Part shown: positions 18,958 to 27,792 of the stretch, in pieces
Position numbering within the stretch: position 1 is the first letter of the stretch
Layout: every line of letters starts with the position of its first letter
Assembly: GCA_963792895.1 (NCBI GenBank)
Contig: CAWBYA010000007.1
Location: 930,001 to 994,000, forward strand
Origin: UBA6912 sp963792895
GTDB taxonomy: Bacteria > Actinomycetota > Acidimicrobiia > Spongiisociales > UBA5794
Direction of reading: 5' to 3'
Length of the DNA: 64,000 nt
The notes under the pieces: generated by a model
The model's input: the letters and a program-made list of their open reading frames with translations, nothing else
Told to the model about the DNA's origin: nothing
Database searches by the model: none
Made by a program: the position numbers and the translations under genes

Positions 18958-19719
18958 TCACTTCCTGCCTGCGAGGCGCCGATCTGCGAGTTTGGCACGC
19001 AGGTAATCGCGGTTCATGAGTGCGATGTTGTCGATGCTGATGCCCTTCGGGCACGCCGACTCGCATTCACCGTGATTGGTGCACGACCCGAAGTACTCCT
19101 CCATGGTCTCGACCATCTCGATGACCCGGCGATTGCGCTCGGGCTGTCCCTGGGGGAGCAGGTTGAGGTGCATGATCTTCGCCGAAGTGAACAGCTGGGC
19201 TGCGCTGTTCGGGCAGGCCGCAACGCATGCCCCACAGCCGATGCATGCGGCCGCATCCATCGATGACTCGGCAGCCTCCTGCGGCACCGGGATGAGATTG
19301 GCGTCCGGCGCGCTGCCCGTTGGTACGGAGATGTAGCCGCCGGCTTCGATGATGCGGTCGAAAGACGCCCGGTCCACCATGAGGTCGCGAATGATCGGGA
19401 ACCCCGCAGCCCGCCACGGCTCGATGATGATGGTGTCTCCGTCGGCGAATTTGCGCATGTGCAGCTGGCACGTCGCCGTCCCGAGCTGGGGACCGTGAGG
19501 CTGCCCGTTGATCATCACCCCGCACGTACCGCAGATCCCCTCGCGGCAGTCGTGGTCGAACACGATGGGCTCGTCACCGTCCAGCGTGAGCCGCTCGTTG
19601 ACGACGTCGAGCATCTCCAGGAAGGAGGCTTCCGGCGGGATTCCCTTCGCTTGATAGGTCTTGAACTCGCCAGCGGCATCTGGGCCGGCCTGACGCCAGA
19701 CCCTGAGCGTCACATCCAT
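18958..19719 (-). CDS. sdhB: Succinate dehydrogenase iron-sulfur subunit
   Basis: The 253-residue electron-transfer subunit of succinate dehydrogenase carries three clusters. The 2Fe-2S ferredoxin domain shows CREGICGTCG near residue 60 and a fourth cysteine in TATCQ. The 4Fe-4S ligands are in CIGCGACVAACP near 155, and the 3Fe-4S ligands are in CTNHGECESACPKG near 215. The ATG at 19719 overlaps the sdhA stop (TGATG); a GTG one codon earlier is also possible. It is the last gene of the sdhC-sdhA-sdhB operon and passes electrons from SdhA flavin to the membrane quinone. Confidence 0.97.
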   Translation of the reverse strand: MDVTLRVWRQAGPDAAGEFKTYQAKGIPPEASFLEMLDVVNERLTLDGDEPIVFDHDCREGICGTCGVMINGQPHGPQLGTATCQLHMRKFADGDTIIIEPWRAAGFPIIRDLMVDRASFDRIIEAGGYISVPTGSAPDANLIPVPQEAAESSMDAAACIGCGACVAACPNSAAQLFTSAKIMHLNLLPQGQPERNRRVIEMVETMEEYFGSCTNHGECESACPKGISIDNIALMNRDYLRAKLADRRLAGRK

Positions 19720-21641
19720 CACTTGTAGCTCCTCGTTGCGAGCGCGACGTTCTCGAACTCGAGCTCTTCCTTGTGCTTCACGGCGGGCACGCCCTCACCT
19801 TCCCACGACCACGCTGACACGTGGGCGAAGTCGACATCGTCGCGCTTCGCTTCGCCTTCCTCGGTTTGATGCTCGACCCGGAAGTGGCCGCCGCACGACT
19901 CCTCGCGGTCGAGGGCGTCCCGGCACATCAGCTCGGCCAACTCGAAGAAGTCGATCAGCCGACCGGCCTTCTCGAGGGTCTGATTGAGGCTTTCACCTGT
20001 TCCCGGCACCTTGACATCGGCGAAGAACTCCTCCTTGAGGGCCGGGATCTCGCTGATCGCCTTCTCCAACCCTGGTGCGCTTCTGGCCATCCCGCAGTGC
20101 TCGAGCATGATCTTGCCCAGTTCCCGGTGGAAGTCGTCGACGGTACGCGTGCCGTTGATCGACAGGAGTTGATTCACCTGATCTTGAACCGCTCGCTCTG
20201 CGTCTTTGAAGACAGGATCGTCCGTGGCGACCGGAGTGGTGTTGAGATAGTCCGCCAGGTAGTCGCCGATGGTATACGGCAGGACGAAGTAGCCGTCGGC
20301 GAGGCCCTGCATCAGCGCGGACGCCCCCAGGCGATTTGCCCCATGGTCTGAGAAGTTGGCCTCGCCGATGCAGTAGAGACCCGGTACGTTCGTCATGAGG
20401 TTGTAGTCCACCCAGAGCCCACCCATGGTGTAGTGGGGCGCCGGGTAGATGCGCATGGGCACCTGGTATGGGTTTTCGTCGGTGATGCGCTGGTACATCT
20501 CGAAGAGATTGCCGTAGCGAGCCTCGATGACGTTCTTGCCAAGGCGAGCAATCGCATCTGCGAAGTCGAGGTAGACGCCGTTCTTGAGCGGGCCAACGCC
20601 GAGGTTGGCGTCGATCATGCGCATCGCGGCTCGCGAGGACACATCGCGCGGAGCGAGATTGCCGAACGACGGATAGATGCGCTCCAGGTAGTAGTCGCGT
20701 TCAGCCTCGGGGATCTTGTTGGCCGGCCTTGCGTCGTCCGGCGTCTTCGGTACCCAGATTCGACCGTCGTTGCGCAGCGACTCTGACATCAACGTCAACT
20801 TGGATTGGAACTCGTCGCTGGCCGGGATGCAGGTCGGGTGGATCTGGGTGAAGCACGGGTTGGCGAAATATGCGCCCTTGCGGTGCGCTCTCCATGCCGC
20901 AGTCACATTGCATGCCATGGCGTTCGTCGACAGGTAGAAGACGTTGCTGTAGCCGCCTGTTGCCAACACGACGGCGTGCGCCGAGTGCGACGACACTTCG
21001 CCTGTTGTGAGGTCGCGAACGACGATGCCGACCGCGTGCCCGTCCTTGACTACGACGTCGAGCATTTCGCTGCGGTTGTGCAGCTTCACGGTTCCGAGGT
21101 GGATCTGCCGGGCCAAGGCCTGATAGGCGCCCAGCAGCAGTTGCTGACCGGTCTGTCCTCGTGCGTAGAACGTGCGTGACACCTGGGCGCCGCCGAACGA
21201 CCGATTGTCGAGCAGGCCGCCGTACTCGCGGGCAAAGGGCACGCCCTGGGCGGTGCATTGGTCGATGATCTCGTTCGACACCTGCGCCAGCCGGTACACG
21301 TTGGCCTCGCGGGAGCGATAGTCGCCGCCCTTCACGGTGTCGTAGAAGAGGCGGAAGATGGAGTCGCCGTCGTTGCGGTAGTTCTTGGCGGCGTTGATGC
21401 CCCCCTGGGCGGCGATCGAGTGCGCCCGCCGCGGCGAATCGTGAAACGTGAAGACGTCGACGTTGTAGCCGAGCTCGCCGAAGGTCGCCGCAGCGGACGC
21501 ACCTGCCAGGCCGGTGCCCACGACGATGATGTCGTACTTGCGCTTGTTGGCCGGGTTGACCAGCCGGATGTCGAAGCGGTGGTTGTCCCATTTGTCTTCG
21601 ATGGGGCCTGCCGGGATCTTGGCGTCGAGAGTCGCGGTCAT
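19719..21641 (-). CDS. sdhA: Succinate dehydrogenase flavoprotein subunit
   Basis: A 640-residue flavoprotein that oxidises succinate to fumarate. It begins with a 35-residue extension, then the FAD Rossmann motif DIIVVGTGLAGASAAATFGE near residue 37, the flavinylation histidine in RRAHSIAAQGGINAAK near 70, LATGGYSNVFYLSTNAMAC near 230, HPT within QIHPTCI near 265, and near 460 GANRLGASALMQGLADG. The long form and its partner cytochrome place it with the Bacteroidetes/epsilon-type (B-type) menaquinone-linked enzymes. ATG at 21641 has AGGAGGGACCAGC upstream; 11 bases separate it from sdhC. Confidence 0.97.
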   Translation of the reverse strand: MTATLDAKIPAGPIEDKWDNHRFDIRLVNPANKRKYDIIVVGTGLAGASAAATFGELGYNVDVFTFHDSPRRAHSIAAQGGINAAKNYRNDGDSIFRLFYDTVKGGDYRSREANVYRLAQVSNEIIDQCTAQGVPFAREYGGLLDNRSFGGAQVSRTFYARGQTGQQLLLGAYQALARQIHLGTVKLHNRSEMLDVVVKDGHAVGIVVRDLTTGEVSSHSAHAVVLATGGYSNVFYLSTNAMACNVTAAWRAHRKGAYFANPCFTQIHPTCIPASDEFQSKLTLMSESLRNDGRIWVPKTPDDARPANKIPEAERDYYLERIYPSFGNLAPRDVSSRAAMRMIDANLGVGPLKNGVYLDFADAIARLGKNVIEARYGNLFEMYQRITDENPYQVPMRIYPAPHYTMGGLWVDYNLMTNVPGLYCIGEANFSDHGANRLGASALMQGLADGYFVLPYTIGDYLADYLNTTPVATDDPVFKDAERAVQDQVNQLLSINGTRTVDDFHRELGKIMLEHCGMARSAPGLEKAISEIPALKEEFFADVKVPGTGESLNQTLEKAGRLIDFFELAELMCRDALDREESCGGHFRVEHQTEEGEAKRDDVDFAHVSAWSWEGEGVPAVKHKEELEFENVALATRSYK

Positions 21642-21652
21642 GCTGGTCCCTC

Positions 21653-22381
21653 CTACGAGATGATCCCGAGCTGGATCCCGAGGGGAACCGCCAGGAAGCC
21701 GGCGACGACGATGATGGTGAACGTGGTGGCGAAGGTACGCCGGAACGCATTGAAGCGCGGGTTGTTGGCGCCGACCGATTGGAAGAGGCTCCACGATCCG
21801 TGCCACACGTGCAGGGCGAGCGCACCCTGGGCGGCGACGTACAAGATCGTGACCGGCCACCGTTCCAGGCTCGCGATCAGGTTCCCGTAGATGTCACCGC
21901 GAACCCAGTCGGGGTTGACCGCACTCACCCCCCAGGTGAGGTCGGCCAGGTGCCACGCCAAGAACAGGAGAATGATCACGCCCGTCCACCGCATGGTGCG
22001 GGACGCGTAGTTGGCGGCGAGGTAGTTTCGCGTCTCGTAGCCGCCTGCCCCGGCTCGTTGATTCGACCGGGTGAGCGAATATGCCGCATGCACGTGGATG
22101 GCCAGAGCGGCGATGATGGGTGCTCGCAAGAAGACCCACAGGATCAGCGTTCGCGGGACGAGCGGCTCGCCGATGTCACGGAGACCTTCGCCGTACTCGT
22201 TGATCTGGGCTGCGCCTTCGAACGCGTGCAAGTTGCCGATCATGTGGAAGAAGATGAACAGGAGCCCGATGACGCCGGTGATGGCCATGGCGTACTTCTT
22301 CCCGACGTCTGTCCGGTAGATCTCGACGATCCACGGCAGGCGGCGTGACCTCGTGGCGGGCGACTGCTCCGTGGTGGTCAC
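21653..22381 (-). CDS. sdhC: Succinate dehydrogenase cytochrome b subunit (single-subunit B-type anchor)
   Basis: A 242-residue membrane anchor with five helices that replaces the usual SdhC/SdhD pair and typically carries two haems b. Candidate haem histidines are seen in FHMIGNLHAF near residue 50, LAIHVHAAYSL near 100, LAWHLADL near 150 and LALHVWHGSW near 197. The pattern matches the TIGR02046-like sdhC B-type family, usually coupled to menaquinone. The GTG at 22381 is preceded by AAAGGA. It is first in the sdhCAB operon; its promoter must lie in the 192-base gap shared with whiB. Confidence 0.92.
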   Translation of the reverse strand: MTTTEQSPATRSRRLPWIVEIYRTDVGKKYAMAITGVIGLLFIFFHMIGNLHAFEGAAQINEYGEGLRDIGEPLVPRTLILWVFLRAPIIAALAIHVHAAYSLTRSNQRAGAGGYETRNYLAANYASRTMRWTGVIILLFLAWHLADLTWGVSAVNPDWVRGDIYGNLIASLERWPVTILYVAAQGALALHVWHGSWSLFQSVGANNPRFNAFRRTFATTFTIIVVAGFLAVPLGIQLGIIS

Positions 22382-22506
22382 CAGTGCGTCCTTTCGATCG
22401 GCGCCGCCATTATGCCAGGTGCGTTTCGCCACGCGGTCTGGTCGCCTCGGCGTGGTGCGAGGGAACGTCGGCGATGACGAAGAGGCTGTCGCTCAACGCT
22501 TCCGGG

Positions 22507-22536
22507 TTGACAGGCGCGCGTAAGACGTGACAGAAT
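22507..22536 (+). promoter_or_regulatory. Promoter for whiB
   Basis: A consensus -35 TTGACA (22507-22512), 18-base spacer and CAGAAT -10 (22531-22536) precede the GTG at 22574 by about 30 transcribed bases. Confidence 0.6.
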
Positions 22537-22573
22537 CACACCGGCGTAATTACATCTGTGTAGGGAGCCAAGC

Positions 22574-22855
22574 GTGTTCACTCAGCTTGTTGAGTTGCTG
22601 GCCACTGATGACCTGGCCTGGCAGGATCTGGCCAATTGTCGTGGGGCCGACCCCGATCTGTTCTTCCCGGAGCGGGGGGCCTCGACGCGAACGGCGAAAG
22701 GCATATGTCGAGGGTGTTCGGTCCAGGCCGAATGCCTCGAGTTTGCCATCGTCAGTTCCGAGAAGTTCGGCATATGGGGAGGCCTGTCGGAGAGGGAACG
22801 CAGGAAGATCCGCAGGGAGCGGGCCGCGATCGCTGCGCAGCGTCGGGTCTCCTGA
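22574..22855 (+). CDS. WhiB family iron-sulfur transcriptional regulator
   Basis: A 93-residue WhiB-like protein. Four conserved cysteines (CRGADP near residue 22, CRGCSVQAEC near 45-54) would bind a redox- and NO-sensitive 4Fe-4S cluster, and GIWGGLSERERR near 66 is the beta-turn plus basic DNA-binding tail. The N-terminal ELLATDDLAWQDLANC resembles WhiB1/WhmE-type housekeeping members, which partner with the primary sigma factor. AGGGAG lies 6 bases before the GTG start. WhiB proteins are confined to Actinomycetota and their phages, so this is the best taxon marker in the window. Confidence 0.94.
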   Translation: MFTQLVELLATDDLAWQDLANCRGADPDLFFPERGASTRTAKGICRGCSVQAECLEFAIVSSEKFGIWGGLSERERRKIRRERAAIAAQRRVS

Positions 22856-22948
22856 GCGACCCGACCGCTCCTGTGCGAGCCGGTTTTCTGCCGGCCCCGA
22901 GGCGGAACCTAGAATCCGGTCGAGCCGCCACCCCAGGAGCAGCGTGAC

Positions 22949-23872
22949 GTGTTGATACCCATCGTTCTCGCCATCGGCGTCGCCGTCATCGTCCTCGTGG
23001 CCGTGGTGGCATATCTGCGCAACCCGAGTGGGAGCAGCGGACCGTCCGCTGAGGTGCTTGCCAAGGCTGGGCCTGAAGCGGGTTTCTCGTTCCGTCCTCC
23101 CGCATCGGACTTCCACGTCACTGGTGGGGAAGCCCATGTCTTCTTCGATGTGCCCTTGCCGGAAGGCGATCCTGATCCCGTGCTCGCCAAGATCCTCCTC
23201 AGCGAAGCAGTCGAGGTGCTCCGCGAGAAGCGCAGCCATCTCCCGCTCGAAGGTGTCTCGACCGTGCACGCCCACGCCAGGCGGGGCGGCGCAAGAGTCG
23301 AGGTCGGCCAGCTCACCCTCGATGGTCCCGGGGAGCTTCCGCCGCCACCGGCGCCGGGCGAGCACCCGTTTGCGGGGCGGCACGGGCCCGACATCTTCGA
23401 GGAGTTCGGCGCCGAGCCATCGCCGGCGCCCGGTCTCGACGTTCGAGCGCCGTCCGACGAGCTGCGCCCACTCGGTGACGAGGTGGAGCTGACGGTCGTG
23501 CTGGAAGCTGGATTGCGCGCCCAGGGCATCGACCCGAAGGCAGCTGAGTTGGCCGACGTTGTGCGCGGCCTGCTTCGGGTCGCAGGGTACGTCGTGTCCG
23601 GCACCGGCGAGCGATTCTCCGCCAATCGCAACGGGCTGGCGCACTATGTCGAGATCGTCGAACACGCGACCGGTGAACACCCCGAGCTGTCGGAGAAGGC
23701 CGTCAACGAGTTCATGGTGCGGTTCGGTCAATCCGGCGCCGTGCGCGGTCTGCTGTTCACGCCGAAGTTCGGCCCGTTCCTCATCTACGACAAGGAGCGC
23801 CGCGAGCCGCGGGTTCGCTTTGTGACTCGAGAGCGTTTTCAGGGCTTCGTGAACGCCCTCGCCATTCGGTAG
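22949..23872 (+). CDS. Membrane-anchored protein of unknown function, possible nuclease-like C-terminal fold
   Basis: I do not recognise this 307-residue protein. It starts with one transmembrane helix (IPIVLAIGVAVIVLVAVVAYL). A region of about residues 45-110 looks like a small alpha/beta domain (VFFDVPLPEGDPDP, KILLSEAVEVL). A proline-rich linker (PPPPAPGEHPF) follows. The C-terminal 110 residues (LRVAGYVVSGTGERF, LAHYVEIVEHATGEHPEL, GAVRGLLFTPKFGPFLIYD, VRFVTRERFQGFVNAL) show a strand-helix layout reminiscent of restriction-endonuclease-like/Mrr folds, but no catalytic D-(E/Q)xK is evident, so it may be a structural relative only. AGGAG precedes the GTG at 22949. Confidence 0.55.
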   Translation: MLIPIVLAIGVAVIVLVAVVAYLRNPSGSSGPSAEVLAKAGPEAGFSFRPPASDFHVTGGEAHVFFDVPLPEGDPDPVLAKILLSEAVEVLREKRSHLPLEGVSTVHAHARRGGARVEVGQLTLDGPGELPPPPAPGEHPFAGRHGPDIFEEFGAEPSPAPGLDVRAPSDELRPLGDEVELTVVLEAGLRAQGIDPKAAELADVVRGLLRVAGYVVSGTGERFSANRNGLAHYVEIVEHATGEHPELSEKAVNEFMVRFGQSGAVRGLLFTPKFGPFLIYDKERREPRVRFVTRERFQGFVNALAIR

Positions 23873-24199
23873 ACGCTCCGCTCCGGCCGGGGCCTGGCGA
23901 CGCGGTGCGGGCGCCGCGCACAGGAGGCCTGCGTTCGCCGCGAGGTTGGCGGTGCGATGGCTCGCCTCGTTCCCTCGACTCCGCTGCGCCCCATCGGTGC
24001 TCTGGGTCGGGAATCGACAGACCGCACCAGCTTCGCGTGTTGGGCCTGGGTTTGATGCCGCCCCTTTGGGGAAGGTGGCCCGAGCCGACAGGCGTGGGAC
24101 GGAGATGGCGACTCCGCCACTCGGACAGGCTCGCAGGGGATCTGCCCCGGCGAAGCGGGGGCAGGCGGGTACACTCGGGCGTGAACAAGGAGCAAACAC
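23873..24199. other. Intergenic gap with hairpins and a promoter for tatA
   Basis: The 327-base gap has no supported gene. 24142-24164 is a hairpin with arms CTGCCCC and GGGGCAG around GGCGAAGC, a core that resembles the start of the 108-bp repeats at 15390. An imperfect hairpin (GAGATGGCGACTCCGCCACTC region, near 24105) lies just upstream. TACACT at 24170-24175 is a likely -10 for tatA, and AAGGAG at about 24187 is its ribosome-binding site. Confidence 0.5.
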
Positions 24200-24376
24200 G
24201 TGTTTCGCAACATCCAAGGGTGGGACTTCATCATCATCCTCGTCGTGCTGCTGCTGCTCTTCGGTGCCAGGAAGCTGCCAGATCTTGCACGTTCTCTCGG
24301 CGCATCGGCAAAGGAGTTTCGCAAGGGTATGGACGAGGGAGCCTCTCAGGACGAGGAAACTCCCAAGGACGCCTGA
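24200..24376 (+). CDS. tatA: Sec-independent translocase subunit TatA
   Basis: A 58-residue protein with the TatA/E layout: a short N-terminal stretch, a single transmembrane helix (WDFIIILVVLLLLF), the hinge FGARKLPDLARSLG, an amphipathic helix (SAKEFRKGMDEG) and a short acidic tail. TatA oligomers form the pore for folded twin-arginine proteins. GTG at 24200 is preceded by AAGGAG at the right spacing. It sits 100 bases upstream of an ECF sigma factor and its regulators; in mycobacteria tatB follows the sigE-rseA-htrA genes, so linkage of Tat to SigE seems shared in a rearranged order. Confidence 0.92.
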   Translation: MFRNIQGWDFIIILVVLLLLFGARKLPDLARSLGASAKEFRKGMDEGASQDEETPKDA

Positions 24377-24476
24377 GTCGGCTCGCCCCACGATCGACCC
24401 CAGCCATGAATCGCTGCGGCGGGAACCGAGAAGACCCGTGTGGCGTTGAGTTGCGCGAGGAGTCCCCGGGGAACAC

Positions 24477-24986
24477 GTGTCAGAACAGGTTGTGCCTGCA
24501 TGGGAAGATGTAGCGCGCCGGTACGGCCGGCAGATCTACAACTACGCCTACCGCCTCACGGGTAATCGCGATGATGCCTCCGATCTCGTCCAGGAAGTGC
24601 TGTTGCGTGTGCAGCGTGGTCTCACCAGCTACACGCCGGGTTCGTTCGACGGGTGGTTGTGGCGCATAACCCGCAATGCGTTTCTCGACGACATCCGCAA
24701 ACGCAAGCGACGCCCCACCGTTGCGTTCGCAGACATCGAGAGCTCGGCGCTGGTCACAACGCCTTCGCCGGACGAAGTGCTCGCTCAGGTTCGACTCTCG
24801 GACGACGTCCAGGTTGCACTGCTGAAGCTTCCGATCGAGTTCCGCGAGTGTGTGGTGATGTGTGACGTCGTCGGCCTGAGCTACGACGAGATCGCAGCAG
24901 CCGCCGACATCCCGGTGGGGACTGTTCGCAGCCGAATCCACCGTGGCCGCAAGATGTTGAGGGGGCTCTTGTCGTGGCCGATGTGA
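24477..24986 (+). CDS. sigE: ECF (group 4) RNA polymerase sigma factor, SigE-like
   Basis: A 169-residue extracytoplasmic-function sigma factor. Region 2 covers residues 10-75: YGRQIYNYAYRLTGNRDDASDLVQEVLLRV (core binding) and FDGWLWRITRNAFLDDIRKRKR (-10 recognition). Region 4 lies near residues 110-165: LKLPIEFRECVVMCDVVGLSYDEIAAAADIPVGTVRSRIHRGR, a helix-turn-helix for the -35 box. The GTG start gives the usual length. It overlaps the anti-sigma gene by 13 bases, so both proteins are made together. With the downstream zinc-finger and RseB-like genes it forms an envelope-stress module. Confidence 0.93.
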   Translation: MSEQVVPAWEDVARRYGRQIYNYAYRLTGNRDDASDLVQEVLLRVQRGLTSYTPGSFDGWLWRITRNAFLDDIRKRKRRPTVAFADIESSALVTTPSPDEVLAQVRLSDDVQVALLKLPIEFRECVVMCDVVGLSYDEIAAAADIPVGTVRSRIHRGRKMLRGLLSWPM

Positions 24987-25591
24987 AGGCTTGCTGGGAG
25001 GGAGAGGATCTGCTGTCGGCCTACCTCGATGGGGAGCTCAATCCCGATGAGCTGGCTGCGGTCGTCAGGCATCTCGACAGGTGCGAGCCATGCATCGCGT
25101 CGTTCCACCGGGTCAAGGAGGCGCGGACTGCGGTCAGGCTTCTGCCACAGCTCGCAACACCTGAAGGGGTCATCCCTGGGCTCCATCCCGATGACGAGCT
25201 GTCGGCATACCTCGATGGCGAGCTGACGAGCGCCGAGACCGGCACGATCACCGAGCACCTCGGCCGCTGCACCGAATGCCGCAACGAGTTGCTCGAGCTG
25301 GATACGGCTCGCGCTGCGGTCCGGGCCTTGCCGCGCATCGATGTTGGCAACACCATGGTGGGTGGATCGGAGCTGGGTTTCGATCGCCGACGGCGTCGCA
25401 GAAGGCGCGCGGCGGCGATCGCTGCAACCGGGATGGCCGCGGCGCTCGCGTTGGCCTTTGCGCTTGCGGGAAGCGCCGGGTCGACGCTCATCGATCGCGA
25501 CTCGCTCCTGACCCGTCACAGCGCACGAACCTCGGTGGAATCTGGTTTCTCCGTGATCCCGGCATCGCTGTCCCCTGGGGGTGCGCCGTGA
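24974..25591 (+). CDS. Anti-sigma factor with two zinc-finger (ZAS) domains and one membrane helix
   Basis: A 205-residue membrane protein. It has two tandem copies of the zinc-binding anti-sigma domain: LLSAYLDGELNPDE with H-x3-C-x2-C in RHLDRCEPC near residues 13-41, and ELSAYLDGELTSAE with EHLGRCTEC near 75-103. One helix near residues 155-175 (AATGMAAALALAFALAGSAG) follows an arginine-rich segment, leaving a short outer tail. It should hold SigE at the membrane; zinc-finger anti-sigma factors are released by oxidation or proteolysis. The duplicated finger is uncommon; one copy may be regulatory or decayed. It is coupled to both neighbours by overlaps. Confidence 0.9.
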   Translation: MADVKACWEGEDLLSAYLDGELNPDELAAVVRHLDRCEPCIASFHRVKEARTAVRLLPQLATPEGVIPGLHPDDELSAYLDGELTSAETGTITEHLGRCTECRNELLELDTARAAVRALPRIDVGNTMVGGSELGFDRRRRRRRRAAAIAATGMAAALALAFALAGSAGSTLIDRDSLLTRHSARTSVESGFSVIPASLSPGGAP

Positions 25592-26524
25592 ATCGGTCGG
25601 GGATGCGCGTGATGGCTCTCGTCGCAGCGGTAGCGATGATCGTCGCGGCTGGGGGACCTGCTCTGGCGGGAGACCTCGACGACTATCTCGAGAAGGCCGC
25701 AGACGCCGACTACGCCGGGCGGCGAATCGTCGTGACCACGTGGGTGGGGCGGACCGAGGCCGCGGTCATGCAGGTCGAGCACGGCGAGGGTGTGATGATG
25801 ATTGCTGGGGAGTCCAGCGATGTTGTCATCGGGCGGGGCAGGGTGGCCATGGATGGGACAAACGGCGTGGCCCTCAGTGGTTGGTCGTCGCCGGTTGCCG
25901 CAGCGAGGTACACCACAGGGGAGGTAGACGATGTCTCCCGCCTGGGCCGTCCAGCGCGCAGCGTGACGGTCTATGAGGGTGACACGTTGCGCGCCCGAAT
26001 CGTCTTCGATCTCGCAACGTGGGCGCCGCTCGCCACTGAGATCTACGACGATGACGGCAACCTTTTCCGCTTCGCCGCGTTCACCGAATTCGATGCCGCC
26101 CCGCACCGGGTGTATTCCGCCCTACACGAGCACGAAGGTGACGCGTACGACGTCGTTGCCCGTGCGTCGAGCTCGTCGGTGCCGGCAACCGCAGGCGGCT
26201 ACACGCTGCTCGATACGTACATGGGCGCAGACGGCGTCACTCAGGGGTTCTACGGGGACGGGTTGTTCTCGTTCTCCGTGTTCGTGATGCCATCGGGAGT
26301 GCTCGCGCCCGGACCTCGATGGGGCTGCTGCCGTTGATCTCGGCGGTGAGCGATACCTCGTGACCGTCGAGCCCAACGATGTGTGGGTGACGTGGCGGCA
26401 CGGCAACGTGAGCTACGTCCTGGTCGGCGATCTCCCGCCAGATCACCTCGAGCTGGTGCTCGGCTCCTTGCCCGAGCCGAAGGCCCTCAACCTCCTCCAG
26501 CGCGTCCTCAGCCTCTTTGGCTGA
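25588..26524 (+). CDS. RseB-like sigma-E regulatory protein, with one +1 frame disruption
   Basis: A predicted periplasm-side protein of about 311 residues. It starts with a signal peptide (VMALVAAVAMIVAAGGPALAG), then a MucB/RseB-type N-terminal domain of lipid-binding beta structure (YAGRRIVVTTWVGR near 35, FDLATWAPLATEIYDDDGNLFR near 150). At about 26314 one extra base breaks the frame; removing it continues GPDLDGAAAVDLGGERYLVTVEPNDVWVTW and a normal end. The C-terminal part matches the smaller RseB domain. GTG at 25588 overlaps the anti-sigma stop. RseB shields the anti-sigma factor from cleavage in proteobacteria; that role here is inferred from position and fold. Only a stretched signal-sequence match supports the family. 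Confidence 0.75.
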
Positions 26525-26583
26525 CGGCCGTGCCGGCACGCCAACCGGCGTTCGACGGGTACCTGTGTCGCAGAGCAGCGGCG

Positions 26584-27792
26584 TCAGTCTGGGATGCGGC
26601 CCATCTCTCGGCGGGCGACCACCATGTTGTGCACCTCGTCCGGGCCGTCGGCCAGCCGCAACGTCCGCGCCATCGCCCACATACGGGCGAGCGGGAAGTC
26701 GTCACTGACGCCGCCGCCTCCGTGGGTCTGGATCGCCTTGTCGAGGACCCACAGCGCCGTGCGTGGAGCCACGACCTTGATCGCCGATACCTCGATGCGG
26801 GCGTTTCGTGCCCCTACCGTGTCGATGAGCCACGCCGTCTTCAGCACGAGCAAGCGGGCTTGCTCGATGCGCCAGCGGGCTTCGGCGATCCAGTCCTGGA
26901 CGACGCCTTTCTCGCTGACCCGGGAGCCGAATGCATAACGGTCCTTGGCGCGACGGATCATCATGTCGAGCGCCCGCTCCGCCATGCCGATCGCCCGCAT
27001 GCAGTGGTGGATCCGCCCCGGGCCAAGCCTGGCCTGGGCAATCATGTAGCCGTCGCCCTCGCCTGCGATCAGGTTCGAGACGGGCACTCTCACGTCCTCG
27101 AAGGTGACGTCGCCGTGGCCGCCGCGGTCCTGGTACCCGAAGACGTTGAGTGAGCGCTGCACCGTGACGCCTTCGGCATCCATCGGCACGAGGATCATCG
27201 AGTACCGACCCTTCGGGTCGGCCGCGGTGTCGGTGACGCCCATGAAGACCGCGACCTTGCACGTGGCGCCGGAAGCGCCGGTCGTCCACCACTTGCGTCC
27301 GTTGATGACGTAGTCACCGCCATCGCGTACTGCCGTGGCCTCGAGGTTCCGGGGATCCGAGCTGGCGACCGCAGGCTCCGTCATCGCAAAACAACTGCGG
27401 ATCTGGCCTTCCAGCAGTGGGACCAGCCACTGCTCCTGCTGGGCGGCAGTGCCGAACATGGCCAGCACCTCCATGTTGCCCGTGTCGGGTGCAGCGCAGT
27501 TCGTCGCCTCCGGAGCCAGCTCGATGCTCCGGCCCATGATCTCGGCGAGCGGTGCGTAGTCCACGTTGGTGAGGCCTGCGCCCCATTCATCATCGGGAAG
27601 GAAGAGGTTCCAGAGCCCACGGCTGCGCGCTTCGGTCTTCAGCTCCTCGACGATCGGGGTCGCGTCCCACGGGTTGCCGGCCGCCTCGCGTTGGCGTTCA
27701 TTGACCGCCTCGGCCGGGTAGACGTGCTCGTCCATGAAAGCGAGAAGCTTCTCGCGAAGCTCCTCGCAGCGGGGCGTGTATGCGAAGTCGAT
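26584..27792 (-). CDS. Acyl-CoA dehydrogenase (FadE-like, ACAD family)
   Basis: A FAD enzyme that oxidises acyl-CoA to the 2-enoyl ester. From the first ATG (27735) come DEHVYPAEAVN, RSRGLWNLFLPDD, MTEPAVASSDPRNLEATA with the FAD-binding MTEP motif near residue 140, WWTTGASG, NVFGYQDRGGHGDVTFEDVRVP and HGGGGVSDDFPLARMWAMAR near the end. Nineteen more in-frame residues (IDFAYTPRCEELREKLLAF) that match the family N-terminus lie upstream, starting at an ATC with GGGAGG 8 bases before it. No ATG, GTG or TTG fits, so the start at 27792 is doubtful. The catalytic glutamate cannot be placed with confidence. The gene is co-oriented with phoU. Confidence 0.85.
   Translation of the reverse strand: MDFAYTPRCEELREKLLAFMDEHVYPAEAVNERQREAAGNPWDATPIVEELKTEARSRGLWNLFLPDDEWGAGLTNVDYAPLAEIMGRSIELAPEATNCAAPDTGNMEVLAMFGTAAQQEQWLVPLLEGQIRSCFAMTEPAVASSDPRNLEATAVRDGGDYVINGRKWWTTGASGATCKVAVFMGVTDTAADPKGRYSMILVPMDAEGVTVQRSLNVFGYQDRGGHGDVTFEDVRVPVSNLIAGEGDGYMIAQARLGPGRIHHCMRAIGMAERALDMMIRRAKDRYAFGSRVSEKGVVQDWIAEARWRIEQARLLVLKTAWLIDTVGARNARIEVSAIKVVAPRTALWVLDKAIQTHGGGGVSDDFPLARMWAMARTLRLADGPDEVHNMVVARREMGRIPD

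Noticed and set aside
22550..24391. A 613-codon minus-strand open frame over whiB, the unknown membrane gene and tatA
   Set aside because: The plus-strand genes have motifs and ribosome-binding sites; the antisense frame has none.
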